Shown here piece after piece: positions 61,479-64,000 of a DNA stretch of 64,000 bases. The notes under the pieces were generated by a model. It saw nothing but the letters and a program-made list of their open reading frames with translations, did not search any database and was not told the DNA's origin. The DNA comes from Streptomyces sp. ISL-36 (GTDB lineage Bacteria; Actinomycetota; Actinomycetes; Streptomycetales; Streptomycetaceae). Each line of letters starts with the position of its first letter. Within the stretch, counting starts at the first letter, position 1. Location: NCBI RefSeq assembly GCF_018614205.1, contig NZ_JAGGOS010000047.1:36676-100675 (forward strand), read 5' to 3'. Both the position numbers and the translations under genes were made by a program.

Positions 61479-63536
61479 ATGAGCTGGCTCCGGGCGTTGA
61501 AGGTGACCGCCCAGGCCGGCCTCGCCGTCGAGCGGAGGCGGCTCGAACCCCTCGTCGCCGCCCGCGGCGCCCTCGGCCTCGCGCTCGTCGTCGGCGCGGC
61601 CCTCGCCCTCTTCGGGCCCGGCGTCGCCGCGTCCTCCGCGTTCGGGGCGTTCCAGGCGGCCATCGCGACCTTCCAGCGGTCCTGGCGCCCCCGCCCCACC
61701 CTCGCCCTGGCCTCCGGCGCCAGCCTCGCCGTCTCCACGTTCCTCGGTTACGTCACGGGCGCCGGCGCCCACCCCGCGCTCTTCCTCGCCCTGCTCGTCC
61801 TGTGGACCTTCCTCGCCGGGCTCGCCTGGGCCGCCGGACCCACCGTCGGCATCATCGCCTCCTCCAACGTCGCGATCATGCTGGTCACCGTCACCCTCCC
61901 CACCTCGGTCGCCGGGGCCGCCGGTCACGCCGCCATGATCGCCGTCGGCGGCCTCGTCCAGGCGGCGCTCGTCGTCCTCCTGCCCGTCCGCCGCTGGGGA
62001 GCCCAGCGCGACGCCCTCGCCGACGCCCTCGCCGCCGAGGCGGACTACGCACGGCGTCTGCGCGAGGACCCCACCGCGTCCTTCGACCCCGTACCGCTCA
62101 TGACGGCCCGCAACGCCGCCGCCGTCACGCCCCGGCAGGCCCGCCGCCGCCCCGCCGAACTGCACGGCGCCCGGGGCCTCGCCGAGCGGATCCGCCCCGT
62201 GCTCGCCTCCCTCGCCGACCCGGCCGTCGGCGCCTCACCCGAGGGCCCCGAACGCGACCGGGTCCGCGAACTGCTCGCCGCCGCCGGCTCCGTCCTGGAC
62301 GCCGCAGCGCACGCGATCCGCCACGGCGAACCGGTCGACATCCCGCCCGGCGCGCTCGCCGCCCTCCGTACCCCCGACACCGGTGCGATCCTCTCCGGCC
62401 CGCCGCACCGCGCCGCCGCCCGCCTCGCCGCACTGCTCGACGACGTCGTGGAGACCGCCGAACCCCGTACGGAGACCACCGCGGAGGCCCGCTCGCGCCC
62501 CACCCTCCTGCGCCTGGTCCCCGTCGCCGTGGCCCGGATGCGCGCCGAACTCCGCCACGACTCCCCGATCCTGCGCCACGCCGTCCGCGTCTCCACGGTC
62601 ACCGCCGTCGGCTACGTCCTGGGATCCGCCCTCCCCCTGGGCCACGGCTACTGGGCGCCGATGGCCTCCGTGATGGTCATGCGCCCGGACTTCTCGCAGA
62701 CGTACGCCCGTTCCGTCGCGCGCTTCGGCGGCACGCTCGTCGGCGTCGCCCTGGCCACCGGCATCGTCCAGAGCACGCATCCCGACATGTACTTCTCCGC
62801 CGGGCTCTCCGTGCTGTGCGCCTTCGGGATGTACCTGCTGATGCGGACGGGGTACGCCGTCAGCCAGGTCTGTGTCGCCGCGTACGTCGTGTTCCTGCTG
62901 GGCATGGGCGGCTCGGAGTGGACGCAGACCGTCCCCGAGCGGGTGATCCTGACCCTCATGGGCGGGGTCCTCGCGATGCTCGCGTACGCCGTCTACCCGG
63001 CCTGGGAGACGCCCCGGCTGCGCAGCCGTCTCGCCGACTGGCTGGTCGCCGACGGCCGTTACGCCGCCTCCGTCGTCGCCCACTACGCGGACCCGGCCGG
63101 CTCGGCCTGCCCGGACGTCCGCCAGGCGCTCCTGGACACCCGGGAGGCCCGGATCGCCTGGCAGGAGGCGGTGGCGCGGGCCACCCACGAGCCGGTGCGC
63201 CACCGCGGTCTCTCGCGCGCGGCGGCGGACGACACCGGGCACGCGCTCGCCCAGTTCGGCAGGGTCGCGATGCTGATGGAGGCGCACCTCCCGGAGCGCG
63301 GCGCCCCGCCCGTCGCCGCCGCCGCGACGCTCGCGGAGGCGCTGCGCCGGGCGACGGAACGGGGTGCCAAGGCCGTACGGGAGCGGAAGGTGCCGGACTG
63401 GGACGACGTCCGCACGACGATCGCCACCTGGCAGCCGCCCTCGGACCCCCTCCTGCGCAAGGGCGCGTCCCTCCTCCTGACCGCCCTGGACGACCTCGCG
63501 AACGCCCTGACGGCCGACACCCCACCCCACCCCTGA
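61479..63536 (+). CDS. FUSC-family membrane transporter (aromatic acid exporter-like)
   Basis: A 685-residue protein with two membrane blocks: about 25-180 (six helices, ALGLALVVGAALALFGPG onward) and about 370-500 (VSTVTAVGYVLGSALPLGHGYW). They are separated and followed by soluble helical domains. The repeated half structure and GHGYWAPM motif mark the FUSC/AaeB-type family thought to export aromatic or other organic acids. ATG 61479 begins the conserved part. Stands alone on its strand. Confidence 0.88.
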   Translation: MSWLRALKVTAQAGLAVERRRLEPLVAARGALGLALVVGAALALFGPGVAASSAFGAFQAAIATFQRSWRPRPTLALASGASLAVSTFLGYVTGAGAHPALFLALLVLWTFLAGLAWAAGPTVGIIASSNVAIMLVTVTLPTSVAGAAGHAAMIAVGGLVQAALVVLLPVRRWGAQRDALADALAAEADYARRLREDPTASFDPVPLMTARNAAAVTPRQARRRPAELHGARGLAERIRPVLASLADPAVGASPEGPERDRVRELLAAAGSVLDAAAHAIRHGEPVDIPPGALAALRTPDTGAILSGPPHRAAARLAALLDDVVETAEPRTETTAEARSRPTLLRLVPVAVARMRAELRHDSPILRHAVRVSTVTAVGYVLGSALPLGHGYWAPMASVMVMRPDFSQTYARSVARFGGTLVGVALATGIVQSTHPDMYFSAGLSVLCAFGMYLLMRTGYAVSQVCVAAYVVFLLGMGGSEWTQTVPERVILTLMGGVLAMLAYAVYPAWETPRLRSRLADWLVADGRYAASVVAHYADPAGSACPDVRQALLDTREARIAWQEAVARATHEPVRHRGLSRAAADDTGHALAQFGRVAMLMEAHLPERGAPPVAAAATLAEALRRATERGAKAVRERKVPDWDDVRTTIATWQPPSDPLLRKGASLLLTALDDLANALTADTPPHP

Positions 63537-64000
63537 GCCGCCGACCGAAGACCCACGCGGGCGCATCGCCGAGCGCCAGACGCCCCCGCCCCCCGGGCGG
63601 ATGACCGACCACCACGCGGGCGGCCGCCCACTCGCCGGGCGGGGTGGATGTCCGGGCGGGCCGGACGAGCGCCTGCCGGGCGGGGTGGATGTCCGGGCGG
63701 GCCGGACGAAGCGCCCGCCGCCCGTGGACTGTCGGGCCGCCGGGTCACCAACCGCTGGATGGGCGGAGGGCCTTGCCGCGGGGTGGACGATCACCGACCG
63801 CCACGCGGGTGGGCGCCCACCCGCCGAGCGGGCAGGCGCCGAGCGGGCGGACGCCCACCCGCCGAGCGGGGGCGGATGTCCGGGCCGGGCGGGTGTCCAA
63901 CAGCCGCACGGCCAGAAACCTCCCGGCTGCGACGCCCCCCGGGCGGGTGTCCAACAGCCGCACGGCCAGAAACCTCCCGGCTGCGACGCCCCCCGGGCGG
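63537..64000. repeat. Non-coding GC-rich tandem repeat region
   Basis: No convincing gene. It contains a 41-bp unit repeated twice (63634-63715, with GTGGATGTCCGGGCGGGCC) and many variants of CCGCCGAGCGGG and GCGCCCACCCGCC. A 54-bp perfect tandem duplication covers 63893-63946 and 63947-64000 and reaches the window edge, so more copies may follow. The open frames here are Arg/Gly/Pro-rich and unlikely to be real. Confidence 0.75.

Overview
The window is high-GC actinobacterial DNA, most likely Streptomyces. Support comes from very GC-rich third codon positions, many GTG starts and ATGA/GTGA stop-start overlaps, rare TTA codons (for example 7626-7628 and 18082-18084), and typical Streptomyces families (DUF6479-like protein, TrmB/LuxR regulators, SigE- and SigJ-like ECF factors, Uma2 and DUF2786 proteins). 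The first 31 kb looks like an accessory island. The part after about 44.6 kb looks like ordinary chromosome.

1-9.6 kb: a tightly overlapping leftward operon of six genes encodes a HAD hydrolase, a zinc alcohol dehydrogenase, a TrpD-like phosphoribosyltransferase, a radical SAM protein with CX14CX2C spacing, a tryptophanyl-tRNA-synthetase-like protein and a SAM methyltransferase. Next to it are a small membrane protein, an HTH-P-loop kinase coupled to a second kinase, a DUF1932-type dehydrogenase and another HAD hydrolase. I read this as an uncharacterised small-molecule pathway that uses an aminoacyl-tRNA-synthetase-like enzyme.

9.7-27.9 kb: a defence-like island. Leftward there is a Rad50/SMC-like ATPase with a zinc hook, a small Cys/His-rich protein and a UvrD/HelD-like helicase split by a frameshift. 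Rightward there is a four-gene type I restriction-modification operon. Its first gene is a methyltransferase-like protein with degraded catalytic motifs fused to a specificity-like C-terminus, followed by hsdM, hsdS and hsdR. An unknown 446-residue-frame protein (418 aa from the chosen start) follows, then a DUF433/DUF5615-type toxin-antitoxin pair.

28.17-31.07 kb: two identical 36-bp copies of a tRNA 3' end (probably tRNA-Thr), each followed by its own terminator, bracket a 2.9-kb element. It carries three small secreted, lipoprotein or Clp-N-like genes and a decayed tyrosine integrase. Neither copy has a tRNA 5' half. This suggests a tandem integration whose intact tRNA lies to the left of the window.

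31.1-44.6 kb: a natural-product cluster whose core matches the hydrazine (N-N bond) forming machinery known from s56-p1 biosynthesis: lysine/ornithine N-hydroxylase, cupin, MetRS-like ligase and a DAO-type flavoprotein. Here the cupin and MetRS-like parts are separate coupled genes, and the flavoprotein is fused to a periplasmic-binding-protein-like domain. Around the core are an aldolase/HMG-lyase-like enzyme, an APC permease, a PPOX-fold protein, a class III aminotransferase and an MFS exporter. The operon opens with an 84-residue secreted peptide carrying three DTGWG repeats, divergent from a TrmB/LuxR-type regulator. Together they suggest a peptide signal controlling the cluster.

44.6-64 kb: housekeeping or accessory chromosomal genes: SigJ-like and SigE-like sigma factors, a family A DNA polymerase, a kinase-LuxR fusion divergent from a quinone oxidoreductase, a Uma2 nuclease, a proline-rich HTH protein, an FtsX/ABC transporter, an SDR/HxlR divergent pair, a DUF2786 protein and a FUSC transporter. 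The right end is filled with GC-rich tandem repeats. In-frame short tandem repeats occur in linkers and tails of many proteins across the window.
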